Origin: Alphaproteobacteria bacterium
GTDB taxonomy: Bacteria > Pseudomonadota > Alphaproteobacteria > Oceanibaculales > Oceanibaculaceae
Assembly: GCA_018823745.1 (NCBI GenBank)
Contig: JAHJHR010000016.1
Location: forward strand, 186,001 to 250,000
Length of the DNA stretch: 64,000 bases
Direction of reading: 5' to 3'
The notes beneath the pieces were generated by a model. It was not told the DNA's origin. It searched no databases and was given only the letters and a program-made list of their open reading frames with translations. The translations under genes and the position numbers were made by a program. This document shows, in pieces, positions 16,450-25,697 of the stretch. How positions within the stretch are numbered: position 1 is the stretch's first letter; each line of letters begins with the position of its first letter.

Positions 16450-19287
16450 ATGTCCGACGACGCCCCGCTCGACCTGCCCGCCAAAAACACGCTCTATCTG
16501 GTCGACGGCTCCGGCTACATCTTCCGGGCCTATCATGCCCTGCCGCCGATGACGCGGGCGGATGGCACGCCAGTCAACGCTGTCTTCGGCTTTTCCAGCA
16601 TGCTGATGAAGCTGGTGGAGGAAATCGACGCGCAGCATCTGGCGGTGATCTTCGATTCAGCGCGTGAGACCTTCCGCAACGAGATTTACCCGGCCTACAA
16701 GGCGCAGCGCCCGGAACTGCCGGAAGATCTGCGCCCGCAATTCGCGCTGATCCGCGATGCGGTGCGGGCCTTCAACGTGCCCTGCATCGAAATGCCCGGC
16801 TTCGAGGCCGATGATCTGATCGCCACCTATGCGAAGGAAGCCCGCAAGCACGGCATGGAGGTGATCATCGTCTCCTCCGACAAGGATCTGATGCAGCTGA
16901 TCGGCGATGGCGTCACCATGCTGGACCCGATCAAGAACCGGCAGATCGGCCCGGACGAGGTGATGGAGAAATTCGGCGTCGCCCCGGACAAGGTGATTGA
17001 CGTCCAGTCGCTGGCCGGCGATTCGGTCGATAACGTGCCGGGCGTGCCAGGCATCGGCGTGAAGACGGCGGCGCAGCTGATCGGCGAATATGGCGATCTC
17101 GATACACTGCTGGCGCGTGCGTCGGAGATCAAGCAGCCGAAGCGGCGCGAAAGCCTGATCGAATATGCCGAACAGGCGCGTATTTCACGCCAGCTGGTGA
17201 CACTGCGCGACGACGTGCCACTGGAAATTGCCGTCGACAGCCTGGAAGTGCAGGACGCCGACCACCAGACCCTGCTGACCTTCTTCGAGGAGAACAGCTT
17301 CAAGCGCCTCGTCTCCCGCCTGCACGCGCTGGAGGCGCAGGGCGGTCACACCGGCCAGGGCGCCACCACATCCCCCGCCGATCCGCAGGCGGCCGAACTC
17401 GCCCCGGCGCAGACCGACTACGAGATGGTCGTCGAGGAGGCTGACCTGAAACGCTGGATCGCCGCCGCCACCGAGGCCGGCTGCGTTTCCGTCGATACCG
17501 AGACAACCGGTCTGGACCCGATGACCGCCAAACTGGTCGGTGTCTCGCTGTCCATTACAGCGGGCAAGGCCTGCTATATCCCGCTGGAGCATGGCAGCGC
17601 GGCGGCCACCCAGGCCGGTGCCCAAGGCAACCTGCTGGACGCCCCTGCCGATGACACGCCGGCCCCGCGGCCGAAGCAGATCGAGACGGCACGCGCGCTG
17701 GCGCTGCTGAAACCGATGCTGGAAGACATGTCGGTGCTGAAAATCGGGCATAATCTGAAATATGACTGGGTGATCTTCCGCCAGCAGGGCATCGACGTCG
17801 CCCCGGTCGATGACAGCATGCTGATTTCCTATGTGCTGGAAGGCGGCGTCCATGGCCATGGCATGGACGAGCTGTCGGAACTGCATCTCGGCCACAAGAC
17901 AATCAGCTTCAAGGAGGTCGCCGGCACCGGCAAGGACCAGGTAACCTTCGACCGGGTGCCGCTGGACAAGGCGACCGAGTATGCCGCCGAGGATGCCGAC
18001 ATCACCGGCCGGCTGTACCGGATGCTGAAGCCGCGCCTGCGCGAGGCCGGCCTGCTGACGGTCTATGAGACCATCGAACGGCCGCTGGTGCCGATCATCG
18101 GCGAGATGGAGCGCCACGGCATCAAGGTCGACCGCGAGGTGCTGGCCGAGATGTCGAAGGATTTCGCCCGCCGCATGGCCGATTACGAGGTCGAGATCTA
18201 CAAGCTGGCCGGCCGCGAATTCAATGTCGGCTCCCCCAAGCAGCTGGGCGAGGTGCTGTTCGACGAGCTGGGCCTGCAGGGCGGCAAGAAGGGCAAGACC
18301 GGCGCCTATGGCACCGGGGCCGATATCCTGGAAATGCTGGCGGTGCAGCATGATTTGCCGGCCAAGATTCTGGAATGGCGGCAGATCGCCAAGCTGAAAT
18401 CCACCTATGCCGATGCGCTGGTCGGGCAGATCAACCCGCTGACCGGGCGTGTCCATACCAGCTTCGCCATGGCGGCGACCAGCACCGGGCGTCTCTCTTC
18501 CTCCGATCCGACCGTGCAGAACATCCCGATCCGCACCGAGGAAGGACGCCGCATCCGCCGCGCCTTCATCGCCGAGAAGGGGCACAAGCTGCTCTCGGTC
18601 GATTACTCCCAGGTCGAGCTGCGCATCGTCGCCGATATCGGCGGGCTGGAGGCGCTGCGCCAGGCCTTCCGCGATGGCATCGACATTCATGCGATGACCG
18701 CCAGCCAGGTCTTCGGCGTGCCGCTGGAGCAGATGGATGCCGCGACACGGCGCAAGGCCAAGGCGATCAATTTCGGCATCATCTACGGTATTTCCGGCTT
18801 CGGCCTCGCCCGCCAGCTCGGCGTCGAGCCTGGCGAGGCGGCCGCCTATATCCGGGCCTATTTCGAGCGCTATCCCGGCATCCGCGACTATATGGAAAAG
18901 GCAAAGGCGGAAGCCCGCGAGAATGGCTATGTGACGACGCTGTTCGGCCGACGCTGCCATGTGCCGGGCATCGCCGACAAGAACCCGGCGCGGCGCGCCT
19001 TCGCCGAGCGCCAGGCGATCAACGCGCCGATCCAGGGCACGGCAGCCGACATCATCAAGCGCGCCATGATCCGCATTCCCGGTGCGCTGGCCCAGGCCGG
19101 GCTGAAATCCCGCATGCTGTTGCAGGTGCATGACGAATTGCTGTTCGAGGCACCGGAAGCCGAGGCCGAGGCGACGGCCACGCTGGTCCGCGAGGTGATG
19201 GAGGGGGCGACCCGCCCGGTGCTCGATCTTTCCGTACCGCTGATCGCCGAGGCTGGCATCGGCGACAGCTGGGACGAGGCGCATTGA
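16450..19287 (+). CDS. polA: DNA polymerase I
   Basis: This 945-residue enzyme fills gaps and removes RNA primers during replication and repair. The 5' nuclease domain (about 1-300) starts with LYLVDGSGYIFRAYHAL. The 3'-5' exonuclease domain looks active: DTETTGLD at about 348, HNLKYDW, and YAAEDADIT. The polymerase domain has motif A VDYSQVELR (about 717), motif B RRKAKAINFGIIYGISGFGL, and motif C VHDELLFE (about 894). A low-complexity linker separates the exonuclease halves. The start follows a 75-base gap after dgcZ. Confidence 0.96.
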   Translation: MSDDAPLDLPAKNTLYLVDGSGYIFRAYHALPPMTRADGTPVNAVFGFSSMLMKLVEEIDAQHLAVIFDSARETFRNEIYPAYKAQRPELPEDLRPQFALIRDAVRAFNVPCIEMPGFEADDLIATYAKEARKHGMEVIIVSSDKDLMQLIGDGVTMLDPIKNRQIGPDEVMEKFGVAPDKVIDVQSLAGDSVDNVPGVPGIGVKTAAQLIGEYGDLDTLLARASEIKQPKRRESLIEYAEQARISRQLVTLRDDVPLEIAVDSLEVQDADHQTLLTFFEENSFKRLVSRLHALEAQGGHTGQGATTSPADPQAAELAPAQTDYEMVVEEADLKRWIAAATEAGCVSVDTETTGLDPMTAKLVGVSLSITAGKACYIPLEHGSAAATQAGAQGNLLDAPADDTPAPRPKQIETARALALLKPMLEDMSVLKIGHNLKYDWVIFRQQGIDVAPVDDSMLISYVLEGGVHGHGMDELSELHLGHKTISFKEVAGTGKDQVTFDRVPLDKATEYAAEDADITGRLYRMLKPRLREAGLLTVYETIERPLVPIIGEMERHGIKVDREVLAEMSKDFARRMADYEVEIYKLAGREFNVGSPKQLGEVLFDELGLQGGKKGKTGAYGTGADILEMLAVQHDLPAKILEWRQIAKLKSTYADALVGQINPLTGRVHTSFAMAATSTGRLSSSDPTVQNIPIRTEEGRRIRRAFIAEKGHKLLSVDYSQVELRIVADIGGLEALRQAFRDGIDIHAMTASQVFGVPLEQMDAATRRKAKAINFGIIYGISGFGLARQLGVEPGEAAAYIRAYFERYPGIRDYMEKAKAEARENGYVTTLFGRRCHVPGIADKNPARRAFAERQAINAPIQGTAADIIKRAMIRIPGALAQAGLKSRMLLQVHDELLFEAPEAEAEATATLVREVMEGATRPVLDLSVPLIAEAGIGDSWDEAH

Positions 19288-19357
19288 GGGTTATCCTGAG
19301 GCAGGGCTTCTTCTCATACCCGGCAATGACAGCGCTTTTGTCGCAACCGCCTGCAAC

Positions 19358-19457
19358 CGTCACCCCCGGCCTTGTGCCGGGGGTCCAGGCTTCCGCCTGC
19401 TGGATGTCTGTCGCGTAAGCTGAACCTTGGATTCCCGGCACAAGGCCGGGAATGACG
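19358..19457. repeat. Paired palindromic intergenic repeat, copy A
   Basis: Two inverted units flank a 37-base spacer: 19358-19389 and 19427-19457. Each unit is itself palindromic, with outer CGTCA, central CTTG (CAAG in the second unit) and inner TCCA, and the two units match at about 26 of 31 positions. The same architecture recurs at 50709-50794. It sits between convergent polA and an esterase gene, so it may also act as a bidirectional terminator. Confidence 0.8.
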
Positions 19458-19477
19458 GATGGAGAGACGGGGCCGCC

Positions 19478-20128
19478 TCAGACCGCCAGTACCTTCTGCA
19501 GGAACGCCCCACCGGCCGAAAGGCCGGCGGGGTCGATGCCATGGCCCAGGCCGGGGCAGGTCACAGTCTCGACCGGTACGTCCAGCGCCTCCAGCGCTGT
19601 CTTGGAAAGCTCCAGACTCTGATAGGGCACAATCTCGTCCTGCGTGCCGTGGACCAGCAGCATGGGCGGCCGGGAGGCAATCTCCCGCGCCAGCGCGCCA
19701 TCATCGATCAGCCGGCCGGAATACCCGACCACCCCGGCCAGCGCCGCCTTGCGCCGGGGGGCCGCATGCAGGCTCATCATCGTACCCTGGCTGAACCCGA
19801 CCAGCGCGACCTTGTCGGCAGCCAGCCCGTGCAGGGCCATCTGTTCGTCGATGAAGCCGTCGAGGATTGGCCCGGCGGCCTGAACCCCGGCCAGCACCCG
19901 CGCCGGGGTGCGGTCCTGCAGGCTGAACCATTGATAGCCATAGGGCGCCATATCACAGGGGAAGGGCGCATTCGGCGAGACGAAAGCGGCATGCGGCAGT
20001 AGCGCCGCCCAATGCGGGGCCAGGCCGATCAGATCATTGCCGTCCGAGCCCAGCCCATGCAGCAGGATGACGAGCGCGCGGGCCGGCTTGCCGTCGGCGG
20101 GCGGGAGCGAAGGACCGGAAAGCGGCAT
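19478..20128 (-). CDS. Carboxylesterase/phospholipase family alpha/beta hydrolase
   Basis: This 216-residue protein belongs to the small EstB/YpfH-type carboxylesterase family. The catalytic triad is complete: S113 in GFSQGT, D164 in HGTQDEIVPY, and H196 in GLGHGID. The oxyanion region is LLHGLGSDGND near residue 22, followed by the family's FVSPNAPFPCD and QWFSL segments. Length matches the family. It is cytoplasmic, with no signal peptide. The physiological ester is unknown. It is divergent from gluQ, with 86 bases between. Confidence 0.88.
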   Translation of the reverse strand: MPLSGPSLPPADGKPARALVILLHGLGSDGNDLIGLAPHWAALLPHAAFVSPNAPFPCDMAPYGYQWFSLQDRTPARVLAGVQAAGPILDGFIDEQMALHGLAADKVALVGFSQGTMMSLHAAPRRKAALAGVVGYSGRLIDDGALAREIASRPPMLLVHGTQDEIVPYQSLELSKTALEALDVPVETVTCPGLGHGIDPAGLSAGGAFLQKVLAV

Positions 20129-20214
20129 CGGGGCAACCTCATGGCAGGAATGCGGGAGGCCCTACCTAGCACAAAGCGCTTCGGCGCTGAAATCGTTCCG
20201 GCTAGGCTTCGATC

Positions 20215-21054
20215 ATGATCGTCACCCGATTCGCCCCCAGCCCGACCGGCTATCTGCATCTCGGCCACGCCTATTCGGCGCTGATCGGCTGGCGTCGTGC
20301 GCGCGCTGTACCGGGTGGCCGCTTCCTGTTGCGCATCGAGGATATCGACCCGACGCGCTGCCGTCCGGAATTCGAGGCCGGGCTGCTGGAAGACCTCGCC
20401 TGGTTGGGTCTCGACTGGGACGGGAAAGTGCGCCGGCAATCCGACCATATGGAAGACTACCGGGCCGGGCTGGAGCGGTTGGAAAACCGGGGGCTGCTCT
20501 ATCCCTGCTTCTGTACCCGCAGCGATATCGCGGCCGAGATTGCCCGCGCCGGCCAGGCCCCGCATGGCCCAGAGGGGCTGCTCTACCCCGGCCTGTGCCG
20601 GACCATTCCGCCTTCGGAACGGGCAAGGCGAGTCGAGGCCGGCGAGGCCCATGCCCTGCGTCTCGACATGGCGAAGGCAACAGCCCTGGCCGGTCCTCTG
20701 GACTGGCAGGACGAGACCGCTGGCAGGATCGTGGCGGCGCCGGAGGCCTTTGGCGATATCGTGCTGGCGCGCAAGGAAACACCGACCAGCTACCATCTCT
20801 CCGTCACGCTGGATGATGCGCTTCAGGGCGTCACGCTGGTCACGCGCGGCACCGATCTGTTCGAGGCGACGCATATCCACCGGCTGCTGCAGGCGCTGCT
20901 CGACCTGCCGGTCCCGTCCTATGCGCATCACCCGCTGCTGGCCGGTCCGGATGGCCGGCGCTACGCCAAGCGGGATAAATCCCTGACCCTGCGCGCCCTG
21001 CGTCAGGCCGGCAGAACCCCGGCGGAAGTTCGGGCGATGGTCGGGCTGGAATAG
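20215..21054 (+). CDS. gluQ: Glutamyl-Q tRNA(Asp) synthetase
   Basis: This 279-residue truncated glutamyl-tRNA synthetase homologue attaches glutamate to queuosine at the wobble position of tRNA-Asp. It has the class I HLGH motif at 15-18, the catalytic-core RIEDIDPTRCRPEF, the zinc-binding CFC cluster after LLYP, and KRDKS in place of KMSKS near residue 255. It lacks the anticodon-binding domain, which distinguishes it from GltX. No ribosome site stands out before the ATG. Confidence 0.93.
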   Translation: MIVTRFAPSPTGYLHLGHAYSALIGWRRARAVPGGRFLLRIEDIDPTRCRPEFEAGLLEDLAWLGLDWDGKVRRQSDHMEDYRAGLERLENRGLLYPCFCTRSDIAAEIARAGQAPHGPEGLLYPGLCRTIPPSERARRVEAGEAHALRLDMAKATALAGPLDWQDETAGRIVAAPEAFGDIVLARKETPTSYHLSVTLDDALQGVTLVTRGTDLFEATHIHRLLQALLDLPVPSYAHHPLLAGPDGRRYAKRDKSLTLRALRQAGRTPAEVRAMVGLE

Positions 21055-21060
21055 AGCTGT

Positions 21061-21933
21061 CTATCTATGCAGCCCCGAAACGATCTTCAGGTAATCCGGA
21101 TGGTCGGGGCCGAGATAGCCGTGGCGGACCAGGAAATCGGTGATGACGAGGTTGCAGTTGAATTTGAAGTCCTCGGTCTCGTCGACCAGCCGCCTCACCT
21201 CCGCGACGGGCAGGAGGGTGAAGTCTTCCAACTCGTCATCCTGGCAGACCGGGATGAAATCGCCCGGCACCTCCAGATCATAACAATACAGCACGTCGCG
21301 GCGCAGCCCGTCCTGCCGGCTGTCGCCCGCCCGGTCCGGCCCCATTTCCATCGTGTAGCTGATGGCCCCCACTGGCCTGGCTTGGCTGGCCAGGGCTTCC
21401 GGCAACCCGGCCTCCTCGGCGGATTCCTTGATCAGCGTCTCCCATGGACCAAGCCCGTCGCCCTGCCCGCCAGCGACCATATTGTCCAGCTTGCCGGGGG
21501 CGACATTCTTGGTCCGGGAGCGCCGGCCGATCCACAGATGCAGCCCATCCGGCTTGCGGACATAGCCGTTCAGATGAACGCCGAAGGCGATGATGCCGAA
21601 ATTCGGCACCGCGCCCCGGTTCAGCCGCATCAGCACCGGCCCGCCGGGCTCGGCCAGAACCGGAAATTCCTCGAAGCGCAGCTTCGGCACGATGCCATCC
21701 TCGACCAGCACCGCCACGACATCCGCCACGGCAGCCGTGCGAGCCTCCACATTCTCCAGCCGCGCTGACAAATGCACGCTTGCCGGCTCGACATCGAACA
21801 CATCGGGAAACCGCCTCAGCCTCTCGGCAAAGGCGTGCCGGACATAACCGGCAATGTCGGGGCCGATCAGGAACGGCCGGAAGCCAGCCATGTCGTGGCG
21901 GTTTACGCGGTGAATATGATCCAGAAAGCTCAT
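21061..21933 (-). CDS. DUF4743 Nudix hydrolase
   Basis: This 290-residue protein has an N-terminal DUF4743 region (about 1-115) followed by a Nudix domain. A modified Nudix box is visible around 155-178 (GGQGDGLGPWETLIKESAEE, then AGL), which keeps the metal-binding EExGL part. Relatives include the C-terminal Nudix region of plant and fungal thiamine pyrophosphokinase-like proteins, some of which hydrolyse damaged thiamine diphosphates. Substrate here is not shown. It is convergent with gluQ, with six bases between. Confidence 0.87.
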   Translation of the reverse strand: MSFLDHIHRVNRHDMAGFRPFLIGPDIAGYVRHAFAERLRRFPDVFDVEPASVHLSARLENVEARTAAVADVVAVLVEDGIVPKLRFEEFPVLAEPGGPVLMRLNRGAVPNFGIIAFGVHLNGYVRKPDGLHLWIGRRSRTKNVAPGKLDNMVAGGQGDGLGPWETLIKESAEEAGLPEALASQARPVGAISYTMEMGPDRAGDSRQDGLRRDVLYCYDLEVPGDFIPVCQDDELEDFTLLPVAEVRRLVDETEDFKFNCNLVITDFLVRHGYLGPDHPDYLKIVSGLHR

Positions 21934-21958
21934 CTCGACTCCGGATAGACTGGGGACA

Positions 21959-22657
21959 TCAGGGGCGCAGCGCTTCCATGGCAGCGTTCAGCTGGCCCAT
22001 CCGTACCGTATCGCCATAAGGCGAATCGGGGTGAAAGATCATCGCCAGCATGCGGTATTTCGCCTTCAGTGTCCGCGCATCCGGCGTGGCATGCGACGGA
22101 TAGCCCAGCACATGCAGCGCATCGGCGCGGCCGCGCACCCCGTCTTTCAGCGGCTCGAAAGCGGCGGCGGAAAGCATCAGCCGCAGCCGCTCGCTTTCCT
22201 CCTCCAGGGTTTTCACCCGCGCGGCAAGGCGCTGTATCTCGCGCTTTGCCTCTTCCGTTTCGCCTGCGTTGCGCCCAGCGGCGCTGTCATCGCCCGCCGC
22301 CATGGCCAGCGCGATCGCCAGCGCCCGGCGCAGCATCACGACATCCAGCCCCGGCTGCAGGCGCACCTGGAGGCGCGGCTTGCGGCGCAGCACCCGGCCC
22401 TTGGAAGCGCCGGATTTCAGCTCCACGGTTTCGCGGTCGGTCGCCGCCGGTTCACCCGGATCGGCCGCCATGCGTATCGTCGGCTCAGGGATCGTCAGCA
22501 GGATGGAGCGGGCCAGATCGGCGACGCTGACGGCACGCGCCTGGGCCAGCGCCATCACCTGATCGCGAAACGGCGAGGCACAGGGGATGGCGTAAGTCCG
22601 GGTGCGCTCCACCGGCATCGGACGGCGGGGCGGGGTGGCAACAAGGGTGTCCGGCAT
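21959..22657 (-). CDS. C-terminal J-domain protein
   Basis: This 232-residue protein ends in a J-domain-like region (about 180-232): LHVLGYPSHATPDARTLKAKYRMLAMIFHPDSPYGD, with the HPD tripeptide at 209-211 that stimulates DnaK ATPase. Upstream is a basic region and a coiled-coil stretch (about 130-165, EEAKREIQRLAARVKTLEEE). The N-terminus contains a pattern like a ribbon-helix-helix (FRDQVMALAQARAVSVADLARSIL), so a DNA- or protein-contact role is possible. It is 25 bases upstream of the Nudix gene start and may be co-transcribed with it. Confidence 0.72.
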   Translation of the reverse strand: MPDTLVATPPRRPMPVERTRTYAIPCASPFRDQVMALAQARAVSVADLARSILLTIPEPTIRMAADPGEPAATDRETVELKSGASKGRVLRRKPRLQVRLQPGLDVVMLRRALAIALAMAAGDDSAAGRNAGETEEAKREIQRLAARVKTLEEESERLRLMLSAAAFEPLKDGVRGRADALHVLGYPSHATPDARTLKAKYRMLAMIFHPDSPYGDTVRMGQLNAAMEALRP

Positions 22658-22815
22658 GGGGGATTCGTTAAGACTTTGTTCAGGATTGAATCGGAAGCGA
22701 TTCGGTCAACGCCTCGCGTAACTGCAAAGCGTCGGCAAAAACCAGCGATACCGGCCGAAAAGCAGAGCGTCAACTGCAATCGCAGTTAATTTCCCGTGAA
22801 TCGGCCACTGAACAA

Positions 22816-22848
22816 GAAAAAGGGCGCGTCCCGTTCTGGAACGCGCCC
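22816..22848 (-). terminator. Rho-independent terminator of the iron-binding protein gene
   Basis: GGGCGCGT (22822-22829) pairs with ACGCGCCC (22841-22848), and the minus strand continues into a run of six T at 22816-22821. It lies about 30 bases after the stop of the substrate-binding protein gene. Confidence 0.85.
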
Positions 22849-22879
22849 CCGAAAACTGCCCCTAAGGGCTTGTAAAGAT

Positions 22880-23911
22880 TTACTTCCAGCCGGCCTGATC
22901 GGTGATCTGCAGGGCCTTGGCATTGTTCGTGGCGAAGATGTCGGCGTTCAGCTTGTCTTCCTTGAAATCGCCCCAGGCCTTGAGGGTCGGGTGGATTTCG
23001 ACGCCGGCCACGACAGGATATTCGTAATTGCCCTCGGCGAAATAGCGCTGGGCCTGCGGCGTGGTCAGATATTCCAGGAACTTAACCGCATTATCCTTGT
23101 TCGGCGCGGTCTTCACGACACCGGCGCCGCTGATGTTCACATGGGTGCCGCGATCCTTCTGGTTCGGGAAGATGACGCCAACCTTGGCGGCAGCTTCCTT
23201 GTCTTCCGGCTTGCCGTTGATCATCTGGCCCAGATAATAGGTGTTAGACACCGCGATATCGGCCTCGCCCACGGCGACAGCGCGGATCTGGTCGCGGTCG
23301 CCGCCCTTCGGCGCGCGCGCCAGATTGGCGACGATGCCCTTGGACCATTCCAGCGTCTTCGCCTCGCCATGCGCCGCCAGCATCGCGCCGACCAGCGACT
23401 GGTTGTAGATGTTGGTCGAGGAGCGGATGGCCAGCTTGCCCTTCCACTTCGGATCAGCCAGATCCTCATAGCTGGAGATATCGGTCGGCTTCACCTTGTC
23501 CTTGGCATAGATGATGACGCGGGCACGCTTGGTCAGGCCGAACCAGTGGCCCGCCGGGTCGCGCAGATGCGCCGGAATCGCCTTTTCCAGCACCGCCGAC
23601 TTCACCGGCTGCAAGACGCCGGCTTCCTCGGCACGCACCAGGCGGCCGGCATCGACAGTGATCAGGATATCGGCCGGGCTGTTCTGGCCTTCGGCGCGGA
23701 TGCGCTCGATCAGCTGGTCGGCATTGGCCTCGATCACATTGACCTTGATGCCGGTCTGCTTGGTGAAATCACTGTACAGCGCGTCATCGGTATCGTAGTG
23801 GCGCGAGGAATAGACATTGACCTCGGCGGCCGAGGCGCCCATTGCGCCCGACGTCAGGGCAAGCAGGCCCACGCCCGCGCCCAAAGCCAGTTTGTGAAAG
23901 AGATGTCGCAT
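22880..23911 (-). CDS. Ferric-iron ABC transporter substrate-binding protein
   Basis: This 343-residue periplasmic protein has a signal peptide (MRHLFHKLALGAGVGLLALT, cleaved after ASA near 29) and the FbpA/FutA fold. Iron-ligand candidates are H38-Y39 in SSRHYDTD and the paired Y225-Y226 in SNTYYLGQM, the hallmark of ferric-binding proteins. The start at 23911 has a GGAGG site 6 bases upstream; the frame extends 29 codons further without one. A Fur-like dyad lies 39 bases upstream. It has no permease or ATPase beside it; the two-domain permease at 1.9-3.6 kb is the likely partner. Confidence 0.92.
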   Translation of the reverse strand: MRHLFHKLALGAGVGLLALTSGAMGASAAEVNVYSSRHYDTDDALYSDFTKQTGIKVNVIEANADQLIERIRAEGQNSPADILITVDAGRLVRAEEAGVLQPVKSAVLEKAIPAHLRDPAGHWFGLTKRARVIIYAKDKVKPTDISSYEDLADPKWKGKLAIRSSTNIYNQSLVGAMLAAHGEAKTLEWSKGIVANLARAPKGGDRDQIRAVAVGEADIAVSNTYYLGQMINGKPEDKEAAAKVGVIFPNQKDRGTHVNISGAGVVKTAPNKDNAVKFLEYLTTPQAQRYFAEGNYEYPVVAGVEIHPTLKAWGDFKEDKLNADIFATNNAKALQITDQAGWK

Positions 23912-23949
23912 GGCAGTCCTCCAGCAGAGAGAAAAAATACCGCATTTTC

Positions 23950-23964
23950 TGCGAATGAGTTTCA
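23950..23964. promoter_or_regulatory. Fur-type iron operator candidate
   Basis: The 15-mer TGCGAATGAGTTTCA fits a degenerate alphaproteobacterial Fur box (TGmrAAT-n-ATTykCA) with a single mismatch when read on the minus strand. It lies upstream of the iron-binding protein gene and matches the candidate at 1798-1812 at 11 of 15 positions. No expression data are available, so the call rests on sequence and context. Confidence 0.5.
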
Positions 23965-24099
23965 TAACGATATAGGGCGACATCCCCGGCGCCTGCAAGT
24001 GATTTTCACTTTCCGGCCAGCCGCACCGGTGCTGTTATTGTCCTATTGCGGCCATGATTTCCGGGACTATCTATGAAGTGCCGCAAAGGAGAACGGGCG

Positions 24100-24837
24100 A
24101 TGCGTGGATTTATCGCAAGCAGGCTGACGTGTTTCGCGACCCTGACGGGGCTGGCACTGCTGATGACCGGCTGCGCCGCCAGCGGCTTTTCCTCCAACCC
24201 GCTGGAGCGCAGCTTCACCTGGTTCAGCTATCTGGGCGGCGACGATATCCGCGCCTCCTGCAGTGCCAGCCCGGTTGAACGCTACCGCTTCGTCTACAAT
24301 GCCGAGGGCGAGAAGCAGATTCGCACCTATGACATCGCTCTGGAAGCCGGGGGCGGGCAATCCGGGATCATGGAATCGCATGTCCTGACCGATGTGAATC
24401 TGGCCCGGCTGAGCGTCAGCGATCCGTTGCAGCCGTGGCGCGGCGAGGGCGAGCGCACGATCCTGTCCGGCCGCGACATCGCCACCCTGCGCGAGGCCCT
24501 GGTGACCAGCGGCTTCGACCGGCCAGCGCCGCGCGGCGCCTATCTGCGCTCCGATGATTTCTACTGGACGGTCAGCGCCTGCCGCAACGGCCAGTTCCAT
24601 TTCAACGCCTATAGCCTGGAGATGCCGCAATTCCAGGCGATCCGCTTCGACGAGACGCTGTATCGCCTGGACCCGCTGACCCGGGTCGTGCCGGTCAACC
24701 CGCCGCGCCGCCTGACCCTGGCGCCCTTCCCCACCGCCATGGCGGATGCCAGCATCCGCAGCGGCGGCTATGCCAGCGGCCCCTTCATGGTTCAGGTCGC
24801 CCGCGACGGGATCGGCCTGCAGAAGGGTTTCTTCTAG
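24100..24837 (+). CDS. Predicted outer-membrane or periplasmic lipoprotein
   Basis: This 245-residue protein begins with a signal sequence ending in a lipobox, LLMTGC, so the Cys should be lipid-modified. The mature part contains SFTWFSYLGGDDIRASC near the start and three Cys in total beyond the lipid site or near it (DDIRASCSAS, VSACRNGQF), suggesting one disulfide. No domain is recognised. The start at 24100 has AAGGAG nine bases upstream and is preferred over the ATG at 24073. It is divergent from the iron-binding protein gene and shares its 190-base upstream region. Confidence 0.75.
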   Translation: MRGFIASRLTCFATLTGLALLMTGCAASGFSSNPLERSFTWFSYLGGDDIRASCSASPVERYRFVYNAEGEKQIRTYDIALEAGGGQSGIMESHVLTDVNLARLSVSDPLQPWRGEGERTILSGRDIATLREALVTSGFDRPAPRGAYLRSDDFYWTVSACRNGQFHFNAYSLEMPQFQAIRFDETLYRLDPLTRVVPVNPPRRLTLAPFPTAMADASIRSGGYASGPFMVQVARDGIGLQKGFF

Positions 24838-24872
24838 GCAACATCCCCCGCTGACATGGCAGCATCCTAGCC

Positions 24873-25697
24873 ATGCAGCGGACAGGGTTCGACAGGCCCG
24901 GCCAATTGCGCTATCGCATGGACGTGGCCAAGACAGAAACTGATCGCCCTACCCCAGAGACACCCCTGTCCGCACTGGCGCCCTATGGATCAAGCACCGG
25001 GGCGCTGCGCGGCGGGTTCCGCGATGCGCTCGGCATGCCGGCCTTTGTGCTGGGCGCCAGCTATCTGGGTTTCGGCTCGCTGGTCCGCGAAAGCGGCTTC
25101 AGCCTGCCGATGGGCCTGTTCTCCACCCTGACCGGCTGGGCCCTGCCCGGCCAGGTGCTGCTGATGGAGATGCTGTCGCTGAACAGCGCCCTCTTCGCCA
25201 TCTGCCTCGCCGTGGCGCTGACCAATATGCGGCTGCTGCCGATGACCGTGACCATGGTGCCGATGCTGCGCTCACCCGGTCGGCCGGGCTGGCAGTATTA
25301 TCTGGCGGCAACCATGGTGGCGGTGACCGCCTGGGTCTTCACAATGCGCCGTGCGCCGAGTTTGCCGGCGCAGGAGCGGATGCCCTATTTCGTCGGCTTT
25401 GCCCTGACTGTCTGGGCGGCCTCCATGATCGGCACACTGGCGGGGTTTCTGCTCTCCGCCTCTGTGCCGGGGGTGGTGTCGTTGGGGCTGGTCTTTCTGA
25501 ACCCGATCTATTTCCTGCTGATGTTCGCCGGTGACCTCGCCAACCGGGCCAAGGTGATGGCGATGATCTTCGGCGCCCTCGCCGGGCCGTCGCTGTTCTA
25601 TCTGGATGGCGACTGGAGCCTGCTGATCGCCGGGCTGGGCGGCGGCACGCTGGCCTGGCTGATCGACCGAATGCTGAAGAAAAGGCGGCCGGCATGA
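24873..25697 (+). CDS. azlC: AzlC-type branched-chain amino acid exporter, large subunit
   Basis: This protein of about 260-274 residues is the AzlC subunit of a two-part exporter for branched-chain amino acids such as azaleucine. Typical features are the N-terminal GALRGGFRDALGMPAFVLGASYLGFG, the NMRLLPMTV motif, and five or more hydrophobic segments. The start is uncertain: the open frame begins at 24873, but the Met at 24918 fits the family better and neither has a clear ribosome site. Its stop overlaps the azlD start (ATGA), so the pair is translationally coupled. Confidence 0.88.
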   Translation: MQRTGFDRPGQLRYRMDVAKTETDRPTPETPLSALAPYGSSTGALRGGFRDALGMPAFVLGASYLGFGSLVRESGFSLPMGLFSTLTGWALPGQVLLMEMLSLNSALFAICLAVALTNMRLLPMTVTMVPMLRSPGRPGWQYYLAATMVAVTAWVFTMRRAPSLPAQERMPYFVGFALTVWAASMIGTLAGFLLSASVPGVVSLGLVFLNPIYFLLMFAGDLANRAKVMAMIFGALAGPSLFYLDGDWSLLIAGLGGGTLAWLIDRMLKKRRPA

